DNA of 35,976 bases. It comes from Zoogloea sp. Its GTDB lineage: Bacteria > Pseudomonadota > Gammaproteobacteria > Burkholderiales > Rhodocyclaceae. The stretch is from the NCBI GenBank assembly GCA_017309145.1, contig JAFLDU010000014.1, forward strand, positions 1 to 35,976, read 5' to 3'. Each line of letters opens with the position of its first letter. Position 1 is the first letter of the stretch. The notes beneath the pieces are model-generated. The model saw only the letters and a list, made by a program, of their open reading frames with translations, did not search any database and was not told the origin of the DNA. Shown one piece after another: positions 17,705 to 29,317 of the stretch. Both the position numbers and the translations under genes were made by a program.

Positions 17705-17737
17705 GGCAAAAAGAAAACCGGACCAACGGCCCGGTTT
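17705..17737 (-). terminator. Terminator of serS
   Basis: On the minus strand AAACCGGGCC pairs with GGTCCGGTTT (17715-17737, one G-T pair, 3-base loop) and is followed by TCTTTTT. It lies 38 bases after the serS stop. Confidence 0.8.
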
Positions 17738-17774
17738 CCTTCAGCCGCCCAGGGGCGGCGCAAGCATCACGCGA

Positions 17775-19070
<1,296 letters not shown>

Positions 19071-19320
19071 TCAAATCAGAAAATTAACGTATTTGCTCAA
19101 GCGGGCCCGCAAAGGGCTGGGCAGGACACCCGCTTTTCGGATATATTGCAGCGCAACATGAGTTGTCCGCATGGCATTTCAAAATCAATAGAAATCAAGA
19201 AGTTAATAGTGAGCTGCGACGGAAACTTTTCTTGATTTAACACCCTCACAGGTCACAATTGGATAAAAAGGCGCTCGCATGAAGGCGCCGATCAAATGCG
19301 ACCACCGAAGGAGAAACCCG

Positions 19321-19584
19321 ATGTTGTCCATTCGCGATTGCCTTGACTACTGTGACCTGACCGACGAAGACGTCGCCATCATCGCCGAACACCACGACAT
19401 TCCCGATGTTGCAGCCGCCCAGATTGCCTGCGGCCTGGTCCAAACCCGGGAAGGCACCTTGATGCTCACCAGGTTCATGCTCGACCTTGTCGATGAGGCC
19501 GAGGAACGGGGCGATCAGGACAAGGCCAAGCGTTTCCGCGACGCCTGCGCCCGCTTCATCGCCGCCCACCCACTTACTCACTGA
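19321..19584 (+). CDS. Conserved hypothetical small protein
   Basis: An 87-residue acidic soluble protein beginning MLSIRDCLDYCDLTDEDVAI, with the later block HDIPDVAAAQIACGLVQT. I recall similar short unnamed proteins in other betaproteobacteria but know no function. The ATG at 19321 has a very good AAGGAG site (19306-19311); the frame stays open to an ATG at 19279 without comparable support. A possible promoter TTGATT (19232) with CACAAT after 16 bases is weak. Its 3' end overlaps the end of convergent rarA by 11 bases (19574-19584). Cysteines at 7 and 11 are close together, but no metal motif is evident. Confidence 0.72.
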   Translation: MLSIRDCLDYCDLTDEDVAIIAEHHDIPDVAAAQIACGLVQTREGTLMLTRFMLDLVDEAEERGDQDKAKRFRDACARFIAAHPLTH

Positions 19585-20908
19585 CACCCTTGCGGGCCTG
19601 CAGGGCCTGGTAATCCTGGTCCAGCGCCCGCAGCCGCTCAAGCTTCTCGGCGATCCGGGCCTCCAGGCCCCGGTTGACGGGCTCATACCAACCCGGCGGC
19701 GACATGCCGTCGGGAAAATACTGCTCACCGGCGGCATAACCATCTGGTTCGTCGTGCGCGTAGCGGTAGGCCTTGCCGTAACCCAGCTCCTTCATCAGCT
19801 TGGTCGGGGCGTTGCGCAGGTGAATGGGAACCGGCCGAGAAACGTCCTGCTTCACAAATTGACGCGCCGCATTATACGCCTTGTAAACCGCGTTCGATTT
19901 GGCCGCGCAGGCCAGGAACACGGCGGCCTGGGCGAGTGCCAGTTCGCCCTCCGGCGAGCCGAGGCGCTCATAGGTGGTGCAGCCGTTGAGGCAAATCTCC
20001 AGGGCCCGGGGATCGGCCAGGCCGATGTCCTCGATGGCCATGCGGACCAGTCGGCGCCCCAGATAGAGCGGATCGGCACCGCCGTCCAGCATCCGGCACA
20101 GCCAGTACAGGGCCGCATCCGGGTCCGAGCCGCGCACTGATTTGTGCAGGGCGGAGATCTGGTCGTAGAAGGCCTCGCCCCCCTTGTCGAAGCGGCGCAG
20201 GTTGCGCGACAGGGCTTCGTCGATGAAGGCCGGGGTGACCGGGTTCAGGCCCGCCGTCTCTGCCGCGGTCTGGATCTGTTCCACCAGGTTGAGGAGCTTG
20301 CGGGCATCGCCGTCGGCGAAGCCGGTCAGGCGGTCGCGGGCATCGTCCTCGAACTGGAGGTCCGGACAGGCATGCAGGCGGGCCCGCTCGAAGAGCTCCG
20401 CCAATTCATCCTGGGTCAGGGATTCGAGCACATACACGGCCGCCCGGGACAACAGGGCCGAGTTGACCTCGAAGGACGGATTCTCGGTGGTCGCCCCGAT
20501 GAAGGTGACCAAGCCCTGCTCGACGTAGGGCAGAAAGGCGTCCTGCTGAGCCTTGTTGAAGCGGTGCACCTCATCCACGAACAGGATGGTATGGCGCCCT
20601 CGGGCACGCTCCGCCTCGGCCCGGGCCATGGCCTCACGGATGTCCTTGACACCTGAAAAGACGGCAGACAGCGAGGCGAACTCCGCATCGAAGGCCTTGG
20701 CCATCAGTCGCGCCAGGGTGGTCTTGCCCACCCCGGGTGGCCCCCACAGGATCATCGAGTGGAGCTTGCCGGATTTGAAGGCCAGGGCCAGCGGCTTGCC
20801 CGCCCCCAGCAGGTGGCGCTGCCCGATGACCTCGGCGATGACCTGGGGCCGCATGGCCTCGGCCAGCGGCAGGCGCGGCGGGTCAAGGGAATCGAAGAGA
20901 TCGGCCAT
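19574..20908 (-). CDS. rarA: Replication-associated recombination protein RarA (MgsA)
   Basis: A 444-residue AAA+ ATPase acting at stalled replication forks, in a family related to clamp loaders and to eukaryotic WRNIP1. The N-terminus MADLFDSLDPPRLPLAEAMRP is followed by Walker A GPPGVGKT (56-63), Walker B LFVDEVHRFN (109-118), sensor 1 FIGATTENPSF, and the tetramerisation domain with DPDAALYWLCRMLDGGADP and EDIGLADPRAL. The start lies 11 bases after the lolA stop, so ftsK-lolA-rarA form one operon. Its 3' end overlaps the opposing 87-residue gene. Confidence 0.96.
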   Translation of the reverse strand: MADLFDSLDPPRLPLAEAMRPQVIAEVIGQRHLLGAGKPLALAFKSGKLHSMILWGPPGVGKTTLARLMAKAFDAEFASLSAVFSGVKDIREAMARAEAERARGRHTILFVDEVHRFNKAQQDAFLPYVEQGLVTFIGATTENPSFEVNSALLSRAAVYVLESLTQDELAELFERARLHACPDLQFEDDARDRLTGFADGDARKLLNLVEQIQTAAETAGLNPVTPAFIDEALSRNLRRFDKGGEAFYDQISALHKSVRGSDPDAALYWLCRMLDGGADPLYLGRRLVRMAIEDIGLADPRALEICLNGCTTYERLGSPEGELALAQAAVFLACAAKSNAVYKAYNAARQFVKQDVSRPVPIHLRNAPTKLMKELGYGKAYRYAHDEPDGYAAGEQYFPDGMSPPGWYEPVNRGLEARIAEKLERLRALDQDYQALQARKGVSE

Positions 20909-20919
20909 CGAAACGGCCC

Positions 20920-21546
20920 TTACTCGCCAACCACGTCGGCACCGGCAGGCGGCACAAAGCGGAACAGGGACGCGTCAAGACTCGGGTTGCGCTCGAGCTG
21001 ACCAAACTGCAGCGAGGTGGTCTGCCCGAAGTTGTCATAGAGGACCATGGCCTTCAGCTGACCACCGGCCAGGCCCAGGCGGATCCGCTCGAAGCTGCTG
21101 TCGTCTCCCTTGGGCACGGCCTCCACCCACTCCAGGCCATCGGCGGCGCCGGCATCCTTGAGGGCGAAGTTGCGGTCGAGCGCGTTGTCACCGGCCAGGA
21201 TGGCCGCTGGCGTGTTGCCCAGGGCCTGGCCGAGCTTCTTGGTGGTGACCTGGTTGAGCTCTTGGTCGTAGGCCCACAGCTTGCTGCCATCTCCCACCAG
21301 CAGTTGGGCGTAGGGCTTCTCGTAGGTCCAGCGGAACTTGCCAGGACGAGCAAAGGCAAAGCTGCCGCTGGCCTGCTGGGGTTTGCGCCCTGACTTGGAG
21401 AGCACCTGCTGGGTGAAGCTGCCCCGCGCACTGCGGGTGCCTTCCATGAACTGCTTGAGCTGGGCCAGGCCATCGGCACGGGCATCACCGGCCACCAGCA
21501 GCAGGGATACCAGAGGGGCCAGCAGGAATGCGGACTTGCGGATCAT
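20920..21546 (-). CDS. lolA: Outer-membrane lipoprotein carrier protein LolA
   Basis: A 208-residue periplasmic chaperone carrying lipoproteins from LolCDE to LolB. A signal peptide ([19 protein letters not shown], cleavage near DARA at about 24) precedes the LolA fold. Recognisable blocks are [32 protein letters not shown] and [21 protein letters not shown]. The ATG at 21546 overlaps the ftsK stop as ATGA and has GAAGGAG five bases upstream. The frame is open far upstream inside ftsK, but those residues have no LolA similarity. Confidence 0.95.
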   Translation of the reverse strand: MIRKSAFLLAPLVSLLLVAGDARADGLAQLKQFMEGTRSARGSFTQQVLSKSGRKPQQASGSFAFARPGKFRWTYEKPYAQLLVGDGSKLWAYDQELNQVTTKKLGQALGNTPAAILAGDNALDRNFALKDAGAADGLEWVEAVPKGDDSSFERIRLGLAGGQLKAMVLYDNFGQTTSLQFGQLERNPSLDASLFRFVPPAGADVVGE

Positions 21547-23837
21547 GATTCTCCTTCGCGGGCCGGCGCGACCACTTCCCGGTTGCCATTGCTGCCCATC
21601 GGCGTGACCAGCCCGGAGCGCTCCATCTGTTCGATCAGGCGCGCCGCCCGGTTGTAGCCGATGCGCAGATGGCGCTGAACCAGGGAGATCGACGGCCGGC
21701 GAGTCTTGATGACCACCTCGACAGCCTGATCGTAAAGCGGGTCGGCTTCGCTGCCTTCCCCACCTTCGCCACCGCCGAGGAGGTCTCCGCCCTCTTCCTC
21801 CGACGGCGCGAGGATGCCCTCGATATAGTCGGGCGCACCGGTCGCCTTGAGGTGTTCCACGACCTTGTGCACCTCGTGGTCGGCCACGAAGGCGCCGTGG
21901 ACCCGGTTGGGCAAACCGGTACCTGGCGCCAGGTAGAGCATGTCGCCCATGCCCAGCAAGGCTTCGGCCCCCATCTGGTCGAGGATGGTGCGGGAGTCGA
22001 TCTTGCTCGACACCTGGAAGGCCATGCGGGTCGGAATGTTGGCCTTGATCAGGCCGGTGATCACATCCACGCTGGGGCGCTGGGTGGCAAGGATCAGGTG
22101 GATGCCGGCCGCGCGGGCCTTCTGGGCCAGACGGGCGATCAGCTCTTCGATCTTCTTGCCGACCACCATCATCAGGTCGGCAAGTTCGTCGATGATCACC
22201 ACGATGTACGGCAGCTTCTCGAGGGGCTCGGGGCTGTCCGGGGTGATCGAGAAGGGGTTCTTCAGCGGCGCACCGATCTTGGCAGCCTCGGCCACAGCCT
22301 TGTTGTAGCCGGCCAGGTTGCGCACGCCGAGGGCGGACATCAGCTTGTAGCGCTTCTCCATTTCGGCCACGCACCAGTTGAGCGCGTTGGCCGCGTGCTT
22401 CATGTCGGTGACCACCGGCGCCAGCAGATGCGGAATGCCCTCATAGATGGACAGCTCAAGCATCTTCGGATCGACGAGGATCAGGCGCACGTCCTCCGGC
22501 TCGGACTTGTAGAGCAGCGACAGGATCATGGCGTTGATACCCACCGACTTGCCGGAACCGGTGGTACCGGCCACCAGCAGGTGAGGCGTCTTGGCGATGT
22601 CCGCCACCACCGGCTGCCCGCCGATGTCCTTGCCCAGTGCCACCGTGAGCGGCGAGTGCATGTCGTGGTAAGCCCTGGACCCGAGGATCTCCGACAGGCG
22701 CACGGTCTGGCGCTTGGGGTTGGGCAGTTCGAGGGCCATGCAGGTCTTGCCAGGCACGGTTTCCACCACCCGGATGCTCACCACCGACAGGGCCCGGGCC
22801 AAGTCCTTGACCAGGTTCATCACCTGGCTACCCTTCACACCGACGGCAGGCTCAATCTCGAAGCGGGTGATCACCGGGCCCGGATAGGCCGCCAGCACCT
22901 TCACCTCGACCCCGAAGTCGGCGAGCTTGCGCTCAATCAGTCGTGAGGTGAACTCAAGGGTCTCGGCCGACGGCGGCTCCACGTCATGGGCGGGCTCGTC
23001 CAGCAGGGCCAGGGGCGGCAGGGCGCCGCCTGGCAGTTCGGTGAACAGGGTGGTCTGGCGCTCCTTCTCGACCCGCACCGACTTCTCAACCTCGACGATG
23101 GCGGGCTCGATGCGCACCGGCGGCGGCGGCGCCACCTCCTCCTTCTTGCGCTTGGTCTCGACCACGGCCTCGCGCTTCTGCGCTACCTCGCGGCCGACCC
23201 GGCGGTCTTCCCAGGTCTGCACGCCACGGGTCGCGAACAGCCAGACGCGTTCCAGGCCCGCTCCCAGCAGCTCCGACGCCTCCAGCCAGCTGACTCCGGA
23301 AAACAGGCTCAGGCCGCCGGCGATGAGCGCCAGCAACAGCAAGGTCCCGCCGGTGAAGCCCAGATACTGCAGGGTGAGACGCCCCAGCTCGAGGCCGATG
23401 ACGCCGCCCGGCTCCAGAGGCAACACGGCCTTTATGGAGTGAAAGCGCATGGCCTCAAGGCCGCTGCTGGCCAGCAACACCACGATGAAACCCAGCACGA
23501 CGATGAGGAAGGAGCGGCGATCCGCACCGAACACCAATTGCAGCCTGCGAAAACCAACTGCCAGCCCAAAGCCCAGGAAGATCACCCACCACCAGGCCGA
23601 CACGCCGAAGAGGTAGAGCAGCAGGTCGGAGAGCCATGCCCCGAAGCGCCCGCCCGGGTTGCTGACCTGCTCCATCTGCACCGCATGGGACCAGCCGGGA
23701 TCCGCCTTCGAATAGCCGAAAAGGATCATCGCGACGTAGAGGGCCAACACCCCCAGCAGCAGCCAGCGGGCCTCCTGCAACAGGCCGGCGATCTTTTCCG
23801 GGAGGGGCAAGGGGCGGGTGGAAGGACGATTGAGCAT
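21543..23837 (-). CDS. ftsK: DNA translocase FtsK
   Basis: A 764-residue divisome-associated DNA pump that helps clear and resolve chromosome termini. Four membrane segments lie at about 25-42, 70-98, 108-127 and 158-180. A short charged linker (about 205-290, far shorter than E. coli's) leads to the motor with Walker [10 protein letters not shown] (423-431) and Walker B LILVDPK (452-458). The C-terminal gamma winged helix (about 695-760, with [21 protein letters not shown]) should read polar KOPS sequences. The ATG at 23837 gives the usual N-terminus but has a weak ribosome site; the frame is open to 23984. It is the first gene of ftsK-lolA-rarA. Confidence 0.95.
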   Translation of the reverse strand: MLNRPSTRPLPLPEKIAGLLQEARWLLLGVLALYVAMILFGYSKADPGWSHAVQMEQVSNPGGRFGAWLSDLLLYLFGVSAWWWVIFLGFGLAVGFRRLQLVFGADRRSFLIVVLGFIVVLLASSGLEAMRFHSIKAVLPLEPGGVIGLELGRLTLQYLGFTGGTLLLLALIAGGLSLFSGVSWLEASELLGAGLERVWLFATRGVQTWEDRRVGREVAQKREAVVETKRKKEEVAPPPPVRIEPAIVEVEKSVRVEKERQTTLFTELPGGALPPLALLDEPAHDVEPPSAETLEFTSRLIERKLADFGVEVKVLAAYPGPVITRFEIEPAVGVKGSQVMNLVKDLARALSVVSIRVVETVPGKTCMALELPNPKRQTVRLSEILGSRAYHDMHSPLTVALGKDIGGQPVVADIAKTPHLLVAGTTGSGKSVGINAMILSLLYKSEPEDVRLILVDPKMLELSIYEGIPHLLAPVVTDMKHAANALNWCVAEMEKRYKLMSALGVRNLAGYNKAVAEAAKIGAPLKNPFSITPDSPEPLEKLPYIVVIIDELADLMMVVGKKIEELIARLAQKARAAGIHLILATQRPSVDVITGLIKANIPTRMAFQVSSKIDSRTILDQMGAEALLGMGDMLYLAPGTGLPNRVHGAFVADHEVHKVVEHLKATGAPDYIEGILAPSEEEGGDLLGGGEGGEGSEADPLYDQAVEVVIKTRRPSISLVQRHLRIGYNRAARLIEQMERSGLVTPMGSNGNREVVAPAREGES

Positions 23838-23878
23838 GGGATGGCGATACGGGGCTTGCGGAGAGTGGAGCCTGCAAT

Positions 23879-23913
23879 GCAAAAGCGCGGCAAGGCGCCG
23901 CGCTCGGATTATA
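23879..23913 (-). terminator. Hairpin and -10-like element between the crp-like gene and ftsK
   Basis: AGCGCGGC and GCCGCGCT (23884-23904) form a perfect 8-bp stem with a 5-base loop. On the minus strand TTT(T) follows, fitting a terminator for the upstream regulator gene. Directly before it on the minus strand is a perfect TATAAT (23913-23908), possibly the ftsK -10. If so, the hairpin would form the very 5' end of the ftsK message. Confidence 0.5.
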
Positions 23914-23980
23914 AACCAGGGATTTCGGAGAACCCGCCCCCACCCATCGTGGAATGAGTAAGGAGGGATTTCCGGGGCAT

Positions 23981-24652
23981 TCAAAGGTCGTAGATCTTCT
24001 CACGCAGGATCACGCCGCCGTCGGTCTCCTCGATCAGGCCGCGGAGGCCCAGGTCCTTCATGACCCGGCTGACCATCTCCCGGGACGCGCCGATCATCTT
24101 GGCGATGTCCTGCTTGGAGACCTTCTTGCGCACCATCTTGACGCCATCCACCTCCTCGGACATCTCGAGGAGCAGGCGCGCCACCCGGCCGTAGACATCC
24201 ATCAGGGCCAGGCTCTCGATCTTGCGGTCGGCATCGCGCAGGCGGCGGGTCAGGTTGCACATGACGTGCCAGGCGAGCTCGAAGTTCTCCTGCATCAGAC
24301 GCTTGAAATCGGTCTTGGCGATGGTCACCAGATCGGAGGGTGACACAGCGACCACCGATGCGGAGCGGGGACTGTCGTCCAGCACCCCCATCTCGCCAAA
24401 CATCTCACCCTGCCCGAGGATGGTCAGGATCACCTCACGCCCATCCTCGTCGCTGACCATCACCTTGAGATTGCCGGTGAGCACGAAATAGACGAAGTCC
24501 GTGCGGTCACCCTCGTGCACCACCGCCGAACCACGCGGCACGCGCCGCATCATTGCACAGCGCGCAACAGCCGCCAGCCGGTCGTCGCCCAGTCCCTGGA
24601 AGATCGGGAAGGTTCTCAGGGCGATCGTGGACACGGAGCTGGTAACGGACAT
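23981..24652 (-). CDS. Crp/Fnr-family transcriptional regulator (cyclic-nucleotide-binding type)
   Basis: A 223-residue regulator. The beta-roll cassette [16 protein letters not shown] (85-100) keeps the R-S-A residues that bind the phosphate of cyclic nucleotides in CRP, unlike the other Crp-like protein in this window. The long dimer helix is about 112-140 and the HTH is [20 protein letters not shown] (179-198) with a CRP-like recognition helix. There is no iron-sulfur cysteine cluster. The ATG at 24652 follows AGGAGA. It lies divergently from trxB and upstream of ftsK in the same direction, separated by a hairpin. It is probably a CRP-like regulator responding to cAMP or another cyclic nucleotide. 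Confidence 0.9.
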   Translation of the reverse strand: MSVTSSVSTIALRTFPIFQGLGDDRLAAVARCAMMRRVPRGSAVVHEGDRTDFVYFVLTGNLKVMVSDEDGREVILTILGQGEMFGEMGVLDDSPRSASVVAVSPSDLVTIAKTDFKRLMQENFELAWHVMCNLTRRLRDADRKIESLALMDVYGRVARLLLEMSEEVDGVKMVRKKVSKQDIAKMIGASREMVSRVMKDLGLRGLIEETDGGVILREKIYDL

Positions 24653-24760
24653 AAGCGTCTCCTAAACAGGACTCGAAATGAATTGCACAACGCGGAGACA
24701 ACCCACCAAACCGTCGTTTCCGTCAGGGTCAATCAACGGACAAGTATAAAGCAAACTTGA

Positions 24761-25846
<1,086 letters not shown>

Positions 25847-25927
25847 TCCCTGTCAAACCACAGGCCGGCTCCTGCAAGGCAACCGGCCTCCACCCACATC
25901 CGCATCGAGCCGTACCGTACGGGCATC

Positions 25928-26938
25928 ATGGGCAAGCGCAATCAGACATCCGGGCTGGACGCCCTCAAGGCCATCCGCCAGCAGGTGCCCAATGCCACCC
26001 TCAAGACCGTGATCGGACGCGGGCCCGCCAGGGCGGTATCCAGGCCAGACGCACCGGCCGCAGCTGAGCCGGCCGACGAGGCCGGACTGTTCCACAGCCA
26101 GGTCGGCCAGGTGAAGCCGCTCAAGGCCTCCGACCGGGCCGACCTCGGCCGCCCCCGACCGGCACCTACACCCCGCCCCCGCCAGCCCGAACTGGAAGTC
26201 GAAGCACCGTCGCGCCGCCCCGTTCGGGTGGACGAGAACGATGCGGCAGCCGTCTTCCGGTCCGCACTGGGCGAGATCGCACCGATCAAGGACTTCAACC
26301 GGGTCGACCTGAGCGTCCAGCGTCAGCGCGCCAACCCCGGCGTGCGTGCAATCGAGCATTGGGAGCCGCCCCCTCCCACACTGGACGACGCCACCCTCTC
26401 CGATCCCGCCGCCCTGTTCCGCCATGTCGCAGGAGAGGTGGCGCCCCTCAAGGACAAGAACCTCGCGGCACTCGATCGCCCGTTGCCGCCCCCCCGCCCG
26501 CGCCTGCGTGAGGAGGACGAGCGCGAAGTGCTGCGTGAAGCGCTGGAGTCTCCGATCTCCTTCGAAGACCGTCTGGACATGGGCGACGAGGCCGCCTACC
26601 TGCGCGTCGGCCTGCCCCGCCGGGTCCTCACCGACCTGCGCCGCGGTCGCTGGGTGGTACAGGGCGAACTGGACCTGCATGGCCTGACCCGCGATGAGGC
26701 ACGCGCCAGCCTGGCCCAGTTCATCGCCCTGGCGCTGCAGCAGGGGCGGCGCTGTCTGCGGGTGATTCACGGCAAAGGCCACGGGTCGCCGGGCCGCATC
26801 CCCGTGCTGAAGCACCTGTCCCGTGGCTGGCTGGCCCAGCGGGAGGACATCCTGGCCTTCTGCCAGGCCAAGCCCCACGATGGCGGCGACGGCGCCCTGC
26901 TGGTACTCCTGCAGGCTGGCGGCGGCGCCCGAAGCTAA
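25928..26938 (+). CDS. Smr-domain protein with three N-terminal repeats
   Basis: A 336-residue protein. The C-terminal Smr domain (about 245-330) has the LDLHGLTRDEA motif and HGKGHGS; Smr domains are nucleic-acid nicking or binding modules, and stand-alone E. coli SmrB acts on RNA of collided ribosomes. The N-terminal half is low-complexity and proline/arginine-rich, carrying three copies of a 20-residue unit: 54-73 (LFHSQVGQVKPLK...), 109-128 (VFRSALGEIAPIK...) and 163-182 (LFRHVAGEVAPLK...), spaced 55 and 54 residues apart. As I recall, ordinary SmrB-like proteins have one such F..x-G-[DE]-V-x-P-L-K motif. The ribosome-binding site is weak, so the start is less sure. It probably shares the trxB transcript. 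Confidence 0.85.
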   Translation: MGKRNQTSGLDALKAIRQQVPNATLKTVIGRGPARAVSRPDAPAAAEPADEAGLFHSQVGQVKPLKASDRADLGRPRPAPTPRPRQPELEVEAPSRRPVRVDENDAAAVFRSALGEIAPIKDFNRVDLSVQRQRANPGVRAIEHWEPPPPTLDDATLSDPAALFRHVAGEVAPLKDKNLAALDRPLPPPRPRLREEDEREVLREALESPISFEDRLDMGDEAAYLRVGLPRRVLTDLRRGRWVVQGELDLHGLTRDEARASLAQFIALALQQGRRCLRVIHGKGHGSPGRIPVLKHLSRGWLAQREDILAFCQAKPHDGGDGALLVLLQAGGGARS

Positions 26939-27034
26939 GCCCCACGAAAAAACCGCTTATATTTCAGCAAGTTCTAATACAGGCTGGGTGAGCCGGGCCT
27001 TCCTGCGCAGTTTTTGCAGTACGCAGCGCCGTTC

Positions 27035-27076
27035 TTGCCCGCCGTCAATTTCTTTCGTCTCCCACCCCCCTACATT
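27035..27076 (+). promoter_or_regulatory. Candidate FNR/DNR-type promoter of nosZ
   Basis: TTGCC-CGCC-GTCAA (27035-27048) has a full DNR-type right half-site and an imperfect left one. A start 41.5 bp from its centre (27083) would need a -10 at 27071-27076, and TACATT (4 of 6 of TATAAT) lies exactly there. This is class II FNR geometry, 120-160 bp upstream of the nosZ ATG. Confidence 0.5.
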
Positions 27077-27196
27077 CCGCCGCGACAGATTGTCGCAGCG
27101 GCGCCGCGTCCCTCCCGACGCCCGGCTCCGGCGACAACTGCTAGGCCGCCGTAATCCACGGCGCGCATTCGGTTAAGGGACATACGGAGACCCACA

Positions 27197-29140
27197 ATGA
27201 GCACCCAAGACACGCAGCATGACGACCTGACCCCCGTACCGGGACGCCGCAAGTTCCTGAACACCGCAGCCCTCGCCGGGCTGGCAGGTGCCGGCCTGTC
27301 CGTCGGCCTGTCCGCCTGCAAGCAGGAAGCGCCGCCCTCTGCCGCTCCTGCAGCCGGCGCGGCCCCGGCGGCCGCCGCCAGCCATGGCGCATCCCCCCAC
27401 CTGGCTCCGGGTCAGCTCGACGAGTACTACGGCATCTGGTCCGGCGGCCACACCGGCGACATGCGCATCCTGGGCCTGCCCTCTGGCCGCGAAATCACCC
27501 GCGTCCCGGTGTTCAACCCTGACGCGCTGGTGGGCTGGGGCATTACCAACGAATCCAAGGCCATCATGGGCACCAAGCCCGATGGCAGCCTGCGCTACAC
27601 CGTCGCCGACACCCACCACACCCACGCCTCCTACAAGGACGGCACCTACGACGGCCGCTACGCCTGGATCAACGACAAGATCAACGGGCGCATCGCCCGG
27701 GTCAAGCTCGACACCTTCGAGTGCGACAAGATCACGGAAATCCCCAACATCCAGGGCTTCCACGGCATCTTCCCGGACAAGGCCGACCCGGTGGACCCGG
27801 CCATCACCCACACCACCCGCGTCTTCGCCGGCGCCGAGTTCAGCATTCCCCTGCCGAACGACGGTAGCCACCTGAACGACGTGGACACGTACCGCTCACT
27901 GTTCACCTGCATCGATGCCGAAACCATGGCCGTGCGCTGGCAGGCCCTGATCGACGGCAACTGCGACCTGGTGGCCACCTCCTACGACGGCAAGCTGGCC
28001 GCCACCAACCAGTACAACACCGAGATGGGGGCCAGGTACGAAGACATGATGTCCGCCGAGAAGGACGCCTGCACCTTCTTTCATATCGCCCGCATCGAGC
28101 AGGCGGTCAAGGACGGCAAGTTCAAGACCTACGGCGACTCCAAGGTGCCGGTGGTGGATGCCACCCGTGAGTCCAACAAGGACCCCAAGACGGCGCTGGC
28201 CGCCTACGTGCCCGTTCCGAAGAACCCCCATGGCGTAAACGCCAGCCCGGACGCCAAGTACTTCATCTGCGCCGGCAAGCTCTCCCCCACCGCCACCGTG
28301 ATCGAGCTGAGCAAGGTGCTCGACTGGTTCGACGGCAAGCTGGAAGACATCAAGGCGGCAGTGGTCGCCGAGGTGGAGCTCGGCCTCGGCCCCCTGCACA
28401 CCGCCTTCGACGGCCGTGGCAATGCCTTCACCACCCTCTTCCTCGATTCGCAGGTCGTGAAGTGGAATGTCGAAGCCGCCATCAAGTTCCACGCCGGTGA
28501 CAAGAACGCCCAGTACGTGGTGGACCGCCTGGACGTCCAGTACCAGCCCGGCCACCTCAATGCCTCCCAGTCCGAGACCCGGGAAGCGGACGGCAAGTGG
28601 CTGTGCGTGGGCTGCAAGTTCTCCAAGGACCGCTTCTTGCCGGTCGGCCCGCTCCACCCTGAGAACGAGCAGCTGATCGACATCTCCGGCGAGAAGATGA
28701 AGCTGATCGCCGACCACCCGGTGCGCCCCGAACCCCACGACTTCATCATCGTCAAGCGCGACCGGATCAAGACCCGCCAGGTCTACAACCTGGACGACTT
28801 CCCCAACGCGGTGAAGGATCCGAAGGAAAGCGGCGTCTTCCGTAACGGCAACAAGGTCACGGTGAAGCTGGTGTCCCAGGCCCCGGCCTTCAGCCTGCGC
28901 GAGTTCACCGTGAAGAAGGGCGACGAGGTGACCCTAATCCTCACCAACCTGGACAAGGTGGAAGACCTGACCCACGGCTTCGCCATTCCCAAATACAACA
29001 TCAACTTCATCGTCAATCCGCTGGAAACCAAGTCGGTCACTTTCAAGGCCGACAAGCCGGGCGTCTACTGGTGCTACTGCACCCACTTCTGCCACGCCCT
29101 GCACCTCGAGATGCGCACCCGCATGATCGTGGAGAAGTAA
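27197..29140 (+). CDS. nosZ: Nitrous-oxide reductase, Tat-exported (clade I type)
   Basis: A 647-residue periplasmic copper enzyme reducing N2O to N2. The leader has twin-arginine GRRKFLN (16-22), a hydrophobic stretch, and then LSAC (38-41), which reads as a lipobox, followed by an Ala/Pro-rich linker to about 70. All seven CuZ histidines have candidates: DTHH (two), GFHG, FFHIAR, NPHGVN, PLHTAFD and PGHLNAS. The CuA site has His593, Cys628, Cys632, His636 and Met639; the loop reads CTHFC, with histidine where I expect tryptophan. The ATG at 27197 follows GGAGA. A strong terminator follows, so nosR is expressed separately or by read-through. No nosDFYL is seen here. Confidence 0.96.
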   Translation: MSTQDTQHDDLTPVPGRRKFLNTAALAGLAGAGLSVGLSACKQEAPPSAAPAAGAAPAAAASHGASPHLAPGQLDEYYGIWSGGHTGDMRILGLPSGREITRVPVFNPDALVGWGITNESKAIMGTKPDGSLRYTVADTHHTHASYKDGTYDGRYAWINDKINGRIARVKLDTFECDKITEIPNIQGFHGIFPDKADPVDPAITHTTRVFAGAEFSIPLPNDGSHLNDVDTYRSLFTCIDAETMAVRWQALIDGNCDLVATSYDGKLAATNQYNTEMGARYEDMMSAEKDACTFFHIARIEQAVKDGKFKTYGDSKVPVVDATRESNKDPKTALAAYVPVPKNPHGVNASPDAKYFICAGKLSPTATVIELSKVLDWFDGKLEDIKAAVVAEVELGLGPLHTAFDGRGNAFTTLFLDSQVVKWNVEAAIKFHAGDKNAQYVVDRLDVQYQPGHLNASQSETREADGKWLCVGCKFSKDRFLPVGPLHPENEQLIDISGEKMKLIADHPVRPEPHDFIIVKRDRIKTRQVYNLDDFPNAVKDPKESGVFRNGNKVTVKLVSQAPAFSLREFTVKKGDEVTLILTNLDKVEDLTHGFAIPKYNINFIVNPLETKSVTFKADKPGVYWCYCTHFCHALHLEMRTRMIVEK

Positions 29141-29179
29141 GCCGGCGCACGCTGTTTCCTTATCGTGGGGGATAAGTTT

Positions 29180-29205
29180 GGGGGGCCATCCGGCCTCCCT
29201 TTTTT
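29180..29205 (+). terminator. Terminator between nosZ and nosR
   Basis: GGGGGGCC (29180-29187) pairs with GGCCTCCC (29192-29199; one G-T) across a 4-base loop, followed by six T (29200-29205). It lies 40 bases after the nosZ stop. Confidence 0.8.
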
Positions 29206-29245
29206 CTGCGACACGCCGCCCCCCCCCCCACCGCCGGCGACCGAA

Positions 29246-29287
29246 TTGACTCAGCTTAAGGCAACCCGACGCCCTGGACCCGAGAAT
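29246..29287 (+). promoter_or_regulatory. Candidate FNR/DNR-type promoter of nosR
   Basis: TTGAC-TCAG-CTTAA (29246-29259) is an imperfect FNR-type box. A start 41.5 bp from its centre (29294) would need a -10 at 29282-29287, where GAGAAT (4 of 6) is found. The leader to the nosR ATG would be 24 nt and contain GGAG. Confidence 0.4.
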
Positions 29288-29317
29288 CCGCCGACACCCC
29301 GATTGACGGAGCCCTCG

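Noticed and set aside
21547..22374. Upstream extension of the lolA frame inside ftsK.
   Set aside because: It is an out-of-frame reading of ftsK; the ATG at 21546 starts a clean signal peptide with GAAGGAG before it.
29219..29229. C-run in the nosZ-nosR gap as a possible phase-variable tract.
   Set aside because: It lies outside the chosen nosR start and between a terminator and the promoter, so a length change would not switch a reading frame.
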